A stretch of 64,000 nt of DNA from positions 62,001 through 126,000 of the forward strand of contig NZ_LMCM01000001.1 of NCBI RefSeq assembly GCF_001426245.1, read 5' to 3'. A program made the translations under genes and the position numbers. This DNA is from Phycicoccus sp. Root101 (lineage in GTDB: Bacteria > Actinomycetota > Actinomycetes > Actinomycetales > Dermatophilaceae). The notes beneath the pieces are model-generated. The model saw only the letters and a program-made list of their open reading frames with translations. It was not told the DNA's origin and searched no databases. Positions 15,435 through 23,117 of the stretch are shown one piece after another (within the stretch, counting starts at the first letter, position 1; each line of letters opens with the position of its first letter).

Positions 15435-16343
15435 TCAGCTGGCCTCGCGCCGGCGGCGGCGCCCGCGCGGTTCGTCCTCGTCGCCGACCTCGGGGCCGCC
15501 ACCGCGCTCGGTGGTCTCGTCGATGTCGGCGGCGGCGTCGTCCACGCGGCGGCGGGCCCGACGGATCGCCTCGTCGTCGTGCGCGTCGAGGGCCTCCTCG
15601 AGCTCCTTCGCGGCCGACCCCGGCAGGGCTGCCTCCTGCAGCTCACGGGCCTTGGTCTTGGCGGCGGCCAGGATGCGGTCCTTCATGGACGTCGCGTACA
15701 TGTCGACGTACTCCTGGCCGGACAGCAGCATGAGCTCGTACATGATCTCGTCGGTGATGGAGCGCAGGACGAAGCGGTCGTCCTCCATGCCCTCGTACCG
15801 CGAGAAGTCGAGCGGCTTGCCGATCTTCACGCCGATCCGCATGAGCTTGGGGATCTTCTTGCCGGTCGGCTGGGCCTTGTCGGTGCCGATCATCGCGACG
15901 GGCAGGACGACGACACCACCCTCGAGGGCCATCCGGGCCACACCGGTGCGGCCGCGGTAGAGCCGGCCGTCGGGGCTGCGGGTGCCCTCGGGGTAGATGC
16001 CGAGCATCTCGCCACGACGCAGGACCCGCAGTCCGGAGCGCAGCGCGGCCTCACCCGCGCGACCACCGGAACGGTCGACGGGCAGCTGCCCCACACCGCG
16101 GAAGAAGGCCGCCGTGAGGCGGCCCTTGATCCCCCGTCCGGTGAAGTAGTCCGACTTCGCCAGGAACGTCATCCGCCGGGGCACGACGAGCGGCAGGAAG
16201 ATGGAGTCCGAGAACGACAGGTGGTTGCTCGCGAAGATGACGGGCCCCTCCTCGGGGATGTTCTCCTCGCCCTCGACCCACGGGCGGAACAACAGCTTGA
16301 GGATCGGGCCGAGCACGACCGTCTTCAGAACCCAGTAGAACAA
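15435..16343 (-). CDS. 1-acyl-sn-glycerol-3-phosphate acyltransferase (PlsC-like)
   Basis: A 302-residue membrane-associated acyltransferase. The HX4D-type motif is SNHLSFSDSIF, followed by the glycerophosphate-binding GIYPEGTRSPDGRLYRGRTG and VVLPVAMIG. It transfers acyl chains to lysophosphatidate or a related acceptor. The C-terminal 100 residues are charged and end in RGRRRRREAS. The start is TTG 16343: GGAGG sits 7 nt upstream and the next in-frame Met (16421) lies beyond it. It corresponds in position to Rv2182c. Confidence 0.9.
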   Translation of the reverse strand: MFYWVLKTVVLGPILKLLFRPWVEGEENIPEEGPVIFASNHLSFSDSIFLPLVVPRRMTFLAKSDYFTGRGIKGRLTAAFFRGVGQLPVDRSGGRAGEAALRSGLRVLRRGEMLGIYPEGTRSPDGRLYRGRTGVARMALEGGVVVLPVAMIGTDKAQPTGKKIPKLMRIGVKIGKPLDFSRYEGMEDDRFVLRSITDEIMYELMLLSGQEYVDMYATSMKDRILAAAKTKARELQEAALPGSAAKELEEALDAHDDEAIRRARRRVDDAAADIDETTERGGGPEVGDEDEPRGRRRRREAS

Positions 16344-16455
16344 CCGTTCACCTCCATGTGACGCGGTGAACTCTACGGCACTCTGTACGCCCGTCGTGGT
16401 GCGTGCGAGGATGCGCGCCAACGTCCATCCGTGGCCCGCCCTAGGAGCGCCCCCC

Positions 16456-17211
16456 TTGTCCGTCCGACCCGGTGCAGAGCCCTACTCCCACGACGGGACG
16501 GGCGACCTCGGCCGCACCGGCGTCGTCCTCGCCCACGGGTTCACGGGGAGCCCCGCGAGCATGCGCCCCTGGGGCCAGTTCCTCGCCGACGCCGGCCACA
16601 CCGTGCGCGTCCCCCGGCTGCCCGGCCACGGCACGACGTGGCAGGAGATGAACCGCACCAGGTGGCAGGACTGGTATGCCGCGGTGGACCGTGCCTTCCG
16701 CGAGCTCCACGAGCAGTGCGACCAGGTGTTCGTGGGCGGCCTCTCCATGGGAGGTGCCCTCGCCACCCGGCTCGCCCAGGAGCACGGCCCACGGGTGAAG
16801 GGCCTGATGCTCGTCAACCCCGCGTACAAGGTGGAGGACGTCCGCCTCAAGGCCCTACCGGTCCTGCAGGCCGTCCTGCCGTCGCTGCCGGGGATCGGCA
16901 ACGACATCAAGAAGCCGGGCGAGGACGAGATCTGCTACGACCGCATCCCGCTCAAGGCGCTCTACTCCCAGACCCAGCTGTGGGCGACGGTGGTCCGCGA
17001 CCTGCCCGAGGTGACCCAGCCGGTGGTGCTCTGGCACAGCGCCGACGACCACGTCGTGCCCGCCTCGAGCTCCGAGCTGTTCCTCTCGCGCACGTCGAGC
17101 ACCGACGTCACCGAGCACGTCCTGCACGACAGCTTCCACGTGGCTACCCTCGACCACGACGCGCCACGTATCTTTGAGGAGTCGGTGCAGTTCATCGAGC
17201 GGCTCAGCTGA
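16456..17211 (+). CDS. Alpha/beta hydrolase (carboxylesterase/monoacylglycerol lipase type)
   Basis: A 251-residue esterase. It shows the oxyanion-hole HGFTGSP, nucleophile elbow GGLSMGG (Ser), acid in SADDHVV and catalytic His in HDSFHVATLDHD, the arrangement of the Est30-type carboxylesterases. The start is TTG 16456 with AGGAGC upstream, in agreement with homologues that begin shortly before the HGFTGSP strand. It is divergent from the acyltransferase gene and upstream of a small membrane protein, suggesting a lipid-related role, which is inference. Confidence 0.9.
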   Translation: MSVRPGAEPYSHDGTGDLGRTGVVLAHGFTGSPASMRPWGQFLADAGHTVRVPRLPGHGTTWQEMNRTRWQDWYAAVDRAFRELHEQCDQVFVGGLSMGGALATRLAQEHGPRVKGLMLVNPAYKVEDVRLKALPVLQAVLPSLPGIGNDIKKPGEDEICYDRIPLKALYSQTQLWATVVRDLPEVTQPVVLWHSADDHVVPASSSELFLSRTSSTDVTEHVLHDSFHVATLDHDAPRIFEESVQFIERLS

Positions 17212-17246
17212 TCGCGCAGCCCTCCCCAGCAGGAAGCAGGACCGTC

Positions 17247-17738
17247 ATGGGCGACAAGGACGTCGACGCACAGTTCGCGGACATCGTCGCGCACTGGGAC
17301 GACGTCGAGTCGCTGCCGGACAAGCCGCACCACAGCGGCGTCAACCCGCCGCTCGAGCCCGACACCCACGTCAACCCGCCGCCGACCCGTCCGTTCGTCG
17401 TGTGGCGCGGCGCCGAGGTCGAGCCGCCTCCCGTCACCCCGGAGCCCGAGCAGGACACCCCACCGGCCGAGCTCGTCGACCTCGACGACGAGGAGCACTT
17501 CGAGCCCGGCCCCACCGCCCCCCTGCCTCCGCAGGAGGACCTGCACTTCTGGGGCATCGTCGTCGGGCTGGTCGTCGGACCGCTCCTCGTGCTCTGGCTG
17601 GTGCTGTTCCGTCCCCAGGTCAGTGGCTGGTGGACCCTCGCAGCCGTCGTGCTGACCGTGGGTGGTTTCGTCCTGCTCGTCCTGCGCCAGCCGCACGACC
17701 GCGACGAGCACGACCCCGACAACGGGGCCCGCGTCTGA
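17247..17738 (+). CDS. Hypothetical membrane protein with acidic Pro-rich N-terminal region
   Basis: A 163-residue protein not assigned to a family. Residues 1-100 are hydrophilic, rich in Pro, Asp and Glu (for example PPVTPEPEQDTPPAEL). Two adjacent TM helices follow (FWGIVVGLVVGPLLVLWLVLF and WWTLAAVVLTVGGFVLLVL), then a short charged tail. The N-terminal region is probably cytoplasmic. ATG 17247 is preceded by AGGAAGCAGG, 35 bp after the esterase stop, so it is probably co-transcribed. Confidence 0.8.
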   Translation: MGDKDVDAQFADIVAHWDDVESLPDKPHHSGVNPPLEPDTHVNPPPTRPFVVWRGAEVEPPPVTPEPEQDTPPAELVDLDDEEHFEPGPTAPLPPQEDLHFWGIVVGLVVGPLLVLWLVLFRPQVSGWWTLAAVVLTVGGFVLLVLRQPHDRDEHDPDNGARV

Positions 17739-17780
17739 CCGAGGCGCTCGCCACGCCTCCCTTCCTTGCCTCGCCCTGCC

Positions 17781-18482
17781 TCAGGCCGGGTCGGGCACCT
17801 GGCTCGGGTACGGGTCCAGCTCGAGGTCGACCCAGGTCGGTCGGTGGTCGCTGGCCGCGACGAGGTCGGCCTCGTCCAGCGGCACCGCACGGTGCGGAAG
17901 GACCGTCACGTCGCGGGAGGCGAACACCACGTCGAGCAGCGTGCGGGGAGCCTTGGCCGGGTAGGTGGGCGCCGTCGGCGAGACGAGGCGCAGCGGCGCG
18001 GCGAAGAGCTGCCACGCGCGACCGGTCTCTCCCTCGTTGAGGTCTCCGGCGAGCAGGACCGGGCTACCGCCGGACACCCCCTCGAGGATCAGCCCGGCGT
18101 GCCGCTCGCGCTCGGCCGCGTCGAGGCTGAGGTGGACCGACGCGACCACGAGCGGCTCGTGACCCGCGGGCGCGACGCGCGCCACGGCATACCCACGGGT
18201 GCGTTGCAGCGCGGCCACCCGCAACCGGTGGTGCCGCGACTCCCGGACGTCGACGCGCAGGGAGGTGAGGATGGTGGTGCCGCCGCTGCCGCGGTGACGC
18301 CCCGACCAGTACAGGCCGCACTCGGCCGCGAAGGACGACACCTGCCACGACCCGAACAGGCGACGCGGCACCTCCTGCAGGCACAGCACGTCGGGGTCGA
18401 TCGCCCGGATGACGCGGGCGGCCGCGTGCCGGTCGAGGGTGAGGTCCTTGAGGTTGTAGGACGCCACCCGCATCGTGGTCAT
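17781..18482 (-). CDS. Endonuclease/exonuclease/phosphatase (EEP) family protein
   Basis: A 233-residue DNase I-fold hydrolase. Motifs are SYNLKDL (Asn), LQEVP (Glu, metal), SVHLS, LAGDLNEG (Asp/Asn), LLDVVFAS and the terminal ASDHRP (Asp-His). All catalytic positions are present. Substrates could be nucleic acids, phospholipids or inositol phosphates. Its ATG overlaps the ROK kinase stop by 4 bp, placing it last in the ArsA/ROK operon. No signal peptide is seen. Confidence 0.88.
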   Translation of the reverse strand: MTTMRVASYNLKDLTLDRHAAARVIRAIDPDVLCLQEVPRRLFGSWQVSSFAAECGLYWSGRHRGSGGTTILTSLRVDVRESRHHRLRVAALQRTRGYAVARVAPAGHEPLVVASVHLSLDAAERERHAGLILEGVSGGSPVLLAGDLNEGETGRAWQLFAAPLRLVSPTAPTYPAKAPRTLLDVVFASRDVTVLPHRAVPLDEADLVAASDHRPTWVDLELDPYPSQVPDPA

Positions 18483-19444
18483 GCGTCGCGACGGGCCAGG
18501 TCGGCCGCCCCGATCAGGCCCGCGTCGTTGCCGAGCTGGGCGGCGACGATGCGCGCCTCTGGCCGGTAGCCGCGACCGGTGAGGTGGCGACGGAACGTCG
18601 TGCGCGCCGGGTCGAGCAGGAGGTCGCCCGCTGCGCTGACGCCACCACCGATGACGAACGTCCCGGGGTCGAAGGCCGCGGCCAGGTTGGCGATGCCGAC
18701 ACCGAGCCAGGTGCCGATCTCCCCGAGCAGCTCGGTCGCCGTCGGGTCGCCCTCCTGGGCGGCCTCGGTGATGAGCGGGCCGGTGAGGGCCAGCGGGTCA
18801 CCCTCGACCCGGGCCAGCAGGTCGGAGGCCACCGGGCTGTTCGCGGTCATCAGCGAACGCGCCTCCCGGACGAGGGCGTTGCCGGAGGCGTACTGCTCCC
18901 AGCAGCCGCGGTTGCCGCACTCGCAGCGCTGGCCGCCCGGCACGACCTGCATGTGGCCGAACTCCCCGGCGATGCCGTACTTGCCGCGCACGACCTGTCC
19001 GTCGAACAGCAGCGCGCCGCCGATCCCGGTGCCGAGCGTGATCATCATCAGGTGGGTCTCGCCCTGCGCCGCACCGAACCGCCACTCCGCCCAGGCCGCC
19101 GCGTTGGCGTCGTTGTCGACGGAGATCGGCACGGGGACCCGGCGCTGGAGGTTCGCCTCGAGCGGCTCCCCGCGCCAGGACAGGTGGGGGGCGAAGACGA
19201 CGGTCGCCCGGTCGGCCGCGACGAAGCCCGCAGCACCGATGCCGACCGCGACGACCTCGTCCTGCGCCAGGTCGAGCAGCTCGGTGACGACCTCGACGAT
19301 GGTGTTCTCGACGACCCCGGGGCTCTTGGAGCGGTGCGGGGTGTCGCGCCGGGCACGGGCGACGATCGTGCCGTCCTCGGCCACGAGGCCGCCGGCGACC
19401 TTGGTGCCACCGATGTCGATGCCGACCGCGAGCCGTTCGCTCAT
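18479..19444 (-). CDS. ROK-family sugar kinase (glucokinase-like), copy 1
   Basis: A 321-residue ROK kinase. It has the phosphate loop GIDIGGTKVAGG, catalytic Asp in VDNDANAAAWAE, ATP-site TLGTGIGGALL, EFGHMQV and the zinc motif CECGNRGCWEQ. Such proteins phosphorylate glucose or other hexoses at O6. It is a close paralogue of the upstream gene, to which it is coupled by a 4-bp ATGA overlap, suggesting tandem duplication with possible specialisation for different sugars or phosphate donors. Confidence 0.92.
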   Translation of the reverse strand: MSERLAVGIDIGGTKVAGGLVAEDGTIVARARRDTPHRSKSPGVVENTIVEVVTELLDLAQDEVVAVGIGAAGFVAADRATVVFAPHLSWRGEPLEANLQRRVPVPISVDNDANAAAWAEWRFGAAQGETHLMMITLGTGIGGALLFDGQVVRGKYGIAGEFGHMQVVPGGQRCECGNRGCWEQYASGNALVREARSLMTANSPVASDLLARVEGDPLALTGPLITEAAQEGDPTATELLGEIGTWLGVGIANLAAAFDPGTFVIGGGVSAAGDLLLDPARTTFRRHLTGRGYRPEARIVAAQLGNDAGLIGAADLARRDA

Positions 19445-20397
19445 GAACCGATCCCCTCCGCCGCGAGCGCCGCGGCGCCGATGAGACCCGCGTCGTTGCC
19501 GAGCGCGGCCGGGACGAACTCTGCCACCGGTCGGTGCCCGCGGCCCGTCAGCTGCCTCCCGTATGCCGCCCGCGCCGGCTCCATGAGCAGGTCGCCCGCG
19601 GCGACGACGCCCCCACCGATGACGATGAGCTCCGGGTCGAGGATCGCGGAGACCGAGGCGGCGCCCTCCCCCAGCCAGCGTCCGAGGTCGGCGAGCAGCT
19701 CGACGGCCGCCGCGTCCCCGGCCTGCGCGACGGTGGTGACGTCGTGGCCGCGCAGGGCCGCCGGGTCGCCGCCGCAGGCCTCGGAGAGGGCGGCACCGTG
19801 CGGCGTCCCGGACGCCACCAGCTCGCGGGCCTCGCGGACCAGGGCGTTGCCCGAGGCATAGACCTCCCAGCAGCCGCGGTTGCCGCAGCCGCACCTGATC
19901 CCGTCGGGCACGACCCGCATGTGGCCGAGCTCGCCGCCCACGCCGTACGCACCGCGCAGCAGCCGCGAGTCGACGACCACGCCGCCACCGATCCCGGTGC
20001 CGACGGTGACCAGCACCATGTCGTCGGCCTCGTGGGCGGCGCCGCACCGGAACTCGCCCCACGCGGCCGCGTTGGCGTCGTTCTCGATGATGACGGGGAA
20101 CTCCACGAGCGCCTCGAGCCGACGCTTGAGCGGCTCGTCGCGCCAAGCCAGGTTCGGGGCGAAGAGGACCGTCGAGCCGGTGCGGTCGACGAACCCGGCG
20201 CACGCCACCCCCACGGCGACGACGTCACCGCGCGGCCCGGCGAGCTCGGTGACGAGGTCGGCCACGTCGTGCGCGATCTGGTCGGGGTCCTGCGCGGGGG
20301 TGTCCCGGCGGGCCCTCGCGAGGATCTCGCCGGTCGCGGAGACGACACCGGCCGCGATCTTCGTGCCGCCGATGTCCACGCCGATCGTCACGCTCAT
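19441..20397 (-). CDS. ROK-family sugar kinase (glucokinase-like), copy 2
   Basis: A 318-residue paralogue of the adjacent downstream ROK kinase: GVDIGGTKIAAG, IENDANAAAWGE, TVGTGIGGGVV, ELGHMRV and the zinc-binding CGCGNRGCWEV are intact. The catalytic Asp is present. It overlaps both neighbours by 4 bp, downstream of the zinc-ribbon gene and upstream of copy 1. Start ATG 20397. Confidence 0.92.
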   Translation of the reverse strand: MSVTIGVDIGGTKIAAGVVSATGEILARARRDTPAQDPDQIAHDVADLVTELAGPRGDVVAVGVACAGFVDRTGSTVLFAPNLAWRDEPLKRRLEALVEFPVIIENDANAAAWGEFRCGAAHEADDMVLVTVGTGIGGGVVVDSRLLRGAYGVGGELGHMRVVPDGIRCGCGNRGCWEVYASGNALVREARELVASGTPHGAALSEACGGDPAALRGHDVTTVAQAGDAAAVELLADLGRWLGEGAASVSAILDPELIVIGGGVVAAGDLLMEPARAAYGRQLTGRGHRPVAEFVPAALGNDAGLIGAAALAAEGIGS

Positions 20398-20927
20398 CGC
20401 GTCGCGCTCCCTTGGTCCTCGTCCTCGATGGTGATGTCCTGCACCCGCGCGCTGCGGTTCCGGGGGTCGTGCGGTGGCGGCGCGCCGTCGGTCGCCCCGC
20501 CCGCGCCGCGGGTGTGGCCGGCGACGTCACGCAGGGCGCTGGCCAGCGCTCCCGCGAGGTCCGCGAGGCGCTCGACCGTCTCCGGCCGCACCGAACGCAG
20601 CAGGCCGATGCCCTGGCACACCGGGCACCACTGGCAGGTGACCGCCTGACCTGTTCCGTTGGCGGCACCGCACTGGTCGCAGTGGCCGACCGGGTGCGAC
20701 GGCGCATCCTCCGGCGGCACCGGTCCCGGCGCCCCGTCGGAGGCGTCGTCAGGGCCACCCGCCCCGGTCGGCGCGGAGGCGCGGGGCGGCCCGGCGGCAC
20801 GCGGTGGTCCGGCGGCATACCCGCTCGTGCTCACCCAGCCCCCCAGGGCGTCGAGCAGCCGAGCGGCCTCGTCCGCGACCGAACCCACCGGGGGACGGCC
20901 GTCCTCGTGCTCGGTCCGGTCAGCCAC
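20394..20927 (-). CDS. Conserved hypothetical zinc-ribbon protein
   Basis: A 177-residue protein I cannot place in a named family. An N-terminal helix-like segment (GSVADEAARLLDALGGW) is followed by a low-complexity Pro/Gly/Ala linker, then a compact Cys cluster HCDQCGAANGTGQAVTCQWC and PVCQ (three CxxC-type pairs), and a helix RPETVERLADLAGALASAL. The Cys pattern suggests a zinc ribbon. GTG 20927 lies inside the end of the ArsA-like gene (8-bp overlap, GAGGTG upstream), and its stop overlaps the ROK gene by 4 bp, so it is made together with both. Confidence 0.8.
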   Translation of the reverse strand: MADRTEHEDGRPPVGSVADEAARLLDALGGWVSTSGYAAGPPRAAGPPRASAPTGAGGPDDASDGAPGPVPPEDAPSHPVGHCDQCGAANGTGQAVTCQWCPVCQGIGLLRSVRPETVERLADLAGALASALRDVAGHTRGAGGATDGAPPPHDPRNRSARVQDITIEDEDQGSATR

Positions 20928-22155
20928 GGGGCCACACCTCCTCGTCGGGGACGAAGCGGATCCGCAGCAGCCCGTCACGCACGGAGGCTCCGTCGACCAC
21001 GCATCGTTGCAGAGCCGCGGGGAGGGTGAGGACCCGGCGGTGCTCGCCCACGGCGACGAGCAGCTCGTCGCCGCGCCGCTGGAGGCCGAGGTCGCGGGCG
21101 TGCGCGAGGGGCAGCGGCAGGGTCAGGGTGAAGCCCTCGTCGGTGCGCTCGACGGTCATGCCGCGGTGGGTGACGGGCGCGAGCAGGTCCCGGGCGTCGT
21201 CCGTGCCGTCGCCGTGGGACCGGCCGAGTGCGGCGAGCGCCTCGACACCGATGGGCTCGGCAGCCAGGTAGGGCGCGACGACGACGGGGAGGCCTGCGAA
21301 CGACTCGCGGACCTCGACCAGGCCGGCCTGCTGGGCGGTGTTCCAGCCACTGCGCCACGGGTCGGGGACGGTGTCGGTCGAGGTCGGTTCCGGCACCCCC
21401 GCGTCCGGGAACACGCGGTTGACCACGACGGCGTCGACGACGAACCCGTACAACGACAAGGACGTCCACGTCCGGCGCGACTCGGCGATGACGACGCGCT
21501 CGGGGGTCAGCACCAGGCGCACGGACGTCTCTTCGCCGGTGAGGATCCGGTGGACCTGGCGCATCTGGCGCTGCCACCCGGTGACCGCCTCGATGACCTC
21601 GGGGGCAGGCAGCGGGACCCCGGCTGCCGCTGCCGCCGCGGGGCGCAGGGTCCGGATCAGGCCCCGCTGCGCGGGCAGCAGGCGGTCGAGGTGCCACGCG
21701 AGCGCCTCGGGGAGGGCGAGCAGTCGCAACGTCTCGGCCGTGGGCGCGCAGTCGACGACGACGAGGTCCCAGGGGCCGGAGTCGACCTGGGCCCGCATCT
21801 CGAGCAGCGCCGCGACCTCCTCGGCGCCGGGCAGGCGGGTCAGCTCCTCCGCGACGACGGTGTCGATGCCGAGGGTGCCGAGGACCGACAGGAGGTAGTC
21901 CTGCACGACCCGCCACGACTCGCCCAGCAGGTGGGGTGGACTGATCTGCAGGGCCGACAGCCCGGGCTCCACCTCGACCGGCTGGCCGGCTTCGGCCGCC
22001 CCGAGCGGGACCCCGAGCGCGTCACCGAGGGAGTGCGCGGCGTCGGTCGACATGACGAGGGTCTTGACGCCGCCGCGGGCCGCGCGGACGGCCGTCGCCG
22101 CGGCGGTCGTGGTCTTGCCCACCCCGCCCTTGCCGGTGAAGAGGATGACGCGCAT
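20920..22155 (-). CDS. ArsA/GET3-family ATPase
   Basis: A 411-residue P-loop ATPase of the SIMIBI class. The deviant Walker A is FTGKGGVGKTT, switch I is MSTDAAHSLGDALG, and switch II is VVDCAPTAETLRLL. After the ATPase core the last 90 residues (from about HRGMTVERTDEG) resemble the HSP20-like C-terminal domain of actinobacterial ArsA-like proteins. There is only one ATPase half, so it would act as a dimer; no arsenite-binding Cys cluster is evident, so an arsenic role is not supported. It corresponds in position to Rv2184c. It follows the SRPBCC gene by 24 bp. Confidence 0.9.
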   Translation of the reverse strand: MRVILFTGKGGVGKTTTAAATAVRAARGGVKTLVMSTDAAHSLGDALGVPLGAAEAGQPVEVEPGLSALQISPPHLLGESWRVVQDYLLSVLGTLGIDTVVAEELTRLPGAEEVAALLEMRAQVDSGPWDLVVVDCAPTAETLRLLALPEALAWHLDRLLPAQRGLIRTLRPAAAAAAGVPLPAPEVIEAVTGWQRQMRQVHRILTGEETSVRLVLTPERVVIAESRRTWTSLSLYGFVVDAVVVNRVFPDAGVPEPTSTDTVPDPWRSGWNTAQQAGLVEVRESFAGLPVVVAPYLAAEPIGVEALAALGRSHGDGTDDARDLLAPVTHRGMTVERTDEGFTLTLPLPLAHARDLGLQRRGDELLVAVGEHRRVLTLPAALQRCVVDGASVRDGLLRIRFVPDEEVWPRG

Positions 22156-22179
22156 GGGTGTGCCCCGGCTGGCGCCGGG

Positions 22180-22626
22180 TCAGCCCTCGACGCGCTTCTT
22201 GAGCTCCTTGAGCGCGGTGTCGATGATGACCTTCTCGGCCTTGCGCTTGAGCATCCCGAGCATCGGGATCTTCACGTCGACGGCGAGGCGGTACGTCACC
22301 GTGGTACCCGTCTTCCCTTGTGCTGCAAGGGTGTACGAGCCGTTCATGGCCTTGAGGACGTTGGCCTCGACCAGCGACCAGGACACGACCCCGGTGCCGT
22401 CCTTGGTCACGTCCCACTCGTAGTCGAGGACGTAGGTGTCCTTGATCGCGCCGGCGTCCAGGGTGAACTGCACCTGGTCGGCCCAGCCGTCGCCCTCCTC
22501 GGTGAGGACGCTGACCTTCTTCACCTCGGTGGCCCACTCCGGGTAGCTCTCGAAGTCGGCGATGACGTCCAGGACCTCGCCGGGGGTGGCGGCGATGTCG
22601 ATGCTGGATTCGGTGCGGTCGGCCAT
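22180..22626 (-). CDS. SRPBCC-family (polyketide cyclase/START-like) protein
   Basis: A 148-residue helix-grip protein: SSIDIAATPGEVLDVIADFESYPEW at the N-terminus, a beta-rich centre and a long C-terminal helix EKVIIDTALKELKKRVEG. It probably binds a hydrophobic ligand in the cytosol; function unknown. It corresponds to Rv2185c (TB16.3). ATG 22626 has TAGCCT 7 nt upstream and no Shine-Dalgarno site, pointing to an internal leaderless promoter that overlaps the stop of the preceding gene. Confidence 0.9.
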   Translation of the reverse strand: MADRTESSIDIAATPGEVLDVIADFESYPEWATEVKKVSVLTEEGDGWADQVQFTLDAGAIKDTYVLDYEWDVTKDGTGVVSWSLVEANVLKAMNGSYTLAAQGKTGTTVTYRLAVDVKIPMLGMLKRKAEKVIIDTALKELKKRVEG

Positions 22627-22633
22627 GCGCCGA

Positions 22634-22639
22634 AGGCTA
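22634..22639 (-). promoter_or_regulatory. -10 hexamer of the SRPBCC gene (leaderless)
   Basis: TAGCCT on the minus strand, 7 nt before ATG 22626, overlapping the TAG stop of the upstream gene. Confidence 0.5.
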
Positions 22640-22987
22640 CAACGAGTTCCCCTCGAGCCCGTCCTTCAGTCCGTGCACGGCCCGCTTCCACCGCAGCGTG
22701 TGGCGCGTGGCCACGTCACGGGGTGCACCGGGCTGGCGGTGGCCGCGCAGGTAGTGGTGGACGATGGCGCCGTCCCACCAGGGCTCGATCCACACCTCCA
22801 TCTCACCGGAGACCTGACCCGTCACGGCCCAGCGGATGCCCTTGACGCCCCGGTCGCGGACGACCTCGCGCCGGACGTGCGGCCAGACCTGCTGCGCCCA
22901 CGCCTCGTCGCCGACCCGTTCCCGGATGACCGCCGGCGGGGCGTCGACGAAGGTCTCGTCCACGACGTCGATGCGCGAGTCCTTCAC
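22637..22987 (-). CDS. Conserved hypothetical protein, possibly SRPBCC-like
   Basis: A 116-residue protein. The opening SRIDVVDETFVDAPPAVIRERVGDE and a Trp-rich centre (VWIEPWWDGAIVHHYLRGH) resemble small START-like proteins, as does the next gene, so the two may be related ligand-binding proteins. The C-terminus TLRWKRAVHGLKDGLEG looks helical. GTG 22987 was chosen because AACACT lies 6 nt upstream and the longer frame runs into the fadD promoter region. Its stop is 10 bp before the SRPBCC start. Confidence 0.75.
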   Translation of the reverse strand: MKDSRIDVVDETFVDAPPAVIRERVGDEAWAQQVWPHVRREVVRDRGVKGIRWAVTGQVSGEMEVWIEPWWDGAIVHHYLRGHRQPGAPRDVATRHTLRWKRAVHGLKDGLEGNSL

Positions 22988-23054
22988 GCCGCCAGTGTTC
23001 CGCACCTCACGTGACTCGTCACGACGCGCCCTCCCCACGGCAGCTACCCATCGG

Positions 23055-23060
23055 TAGGCT
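23055..23060 (+). promoter_or_regulatory. -10 hexamer of the acyl-CoA ligase gene
   Basis: TAGGCT would start a transcript near 23067, giving a leader of about 50 nt that begins at the hairpin at 23066-23088. TAGGCT overlaps the dyad CTACC/GGTAG at 23044-23057. Confidence 0.4.
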
Positions 23061-23065
23061 GTGGT

Positions 23066-23088
23066 CCTGAGGGCCCTGGCCCCTCAGG
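23066..23088 (+). promoter_or_regulatory. Hairpin in the 5' leader of the acyl-CoA ligase gene
   Basis: CCTGAGGG, 7-nt loop, CCCTCAGG: a perfect 8-bp stem at the predicted 5' end of the mRNA, 29 nt before the start codon. It may protect the mRNA end or serve in regulation. Confidence 0.45.
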
Positions 23089-23117
23089 CCAGTGATGCCG
23101 CCGTCAAAGGAGACTCC

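Noticed and set aside
20920-22155. Arsenic resistance operon based on the ArsA-like gene
   Set aside because: No arsB, arsC or arsD nearby and no arsenite-binding Cys cluster; position and C-terminal domain fit the Rv2184c group.
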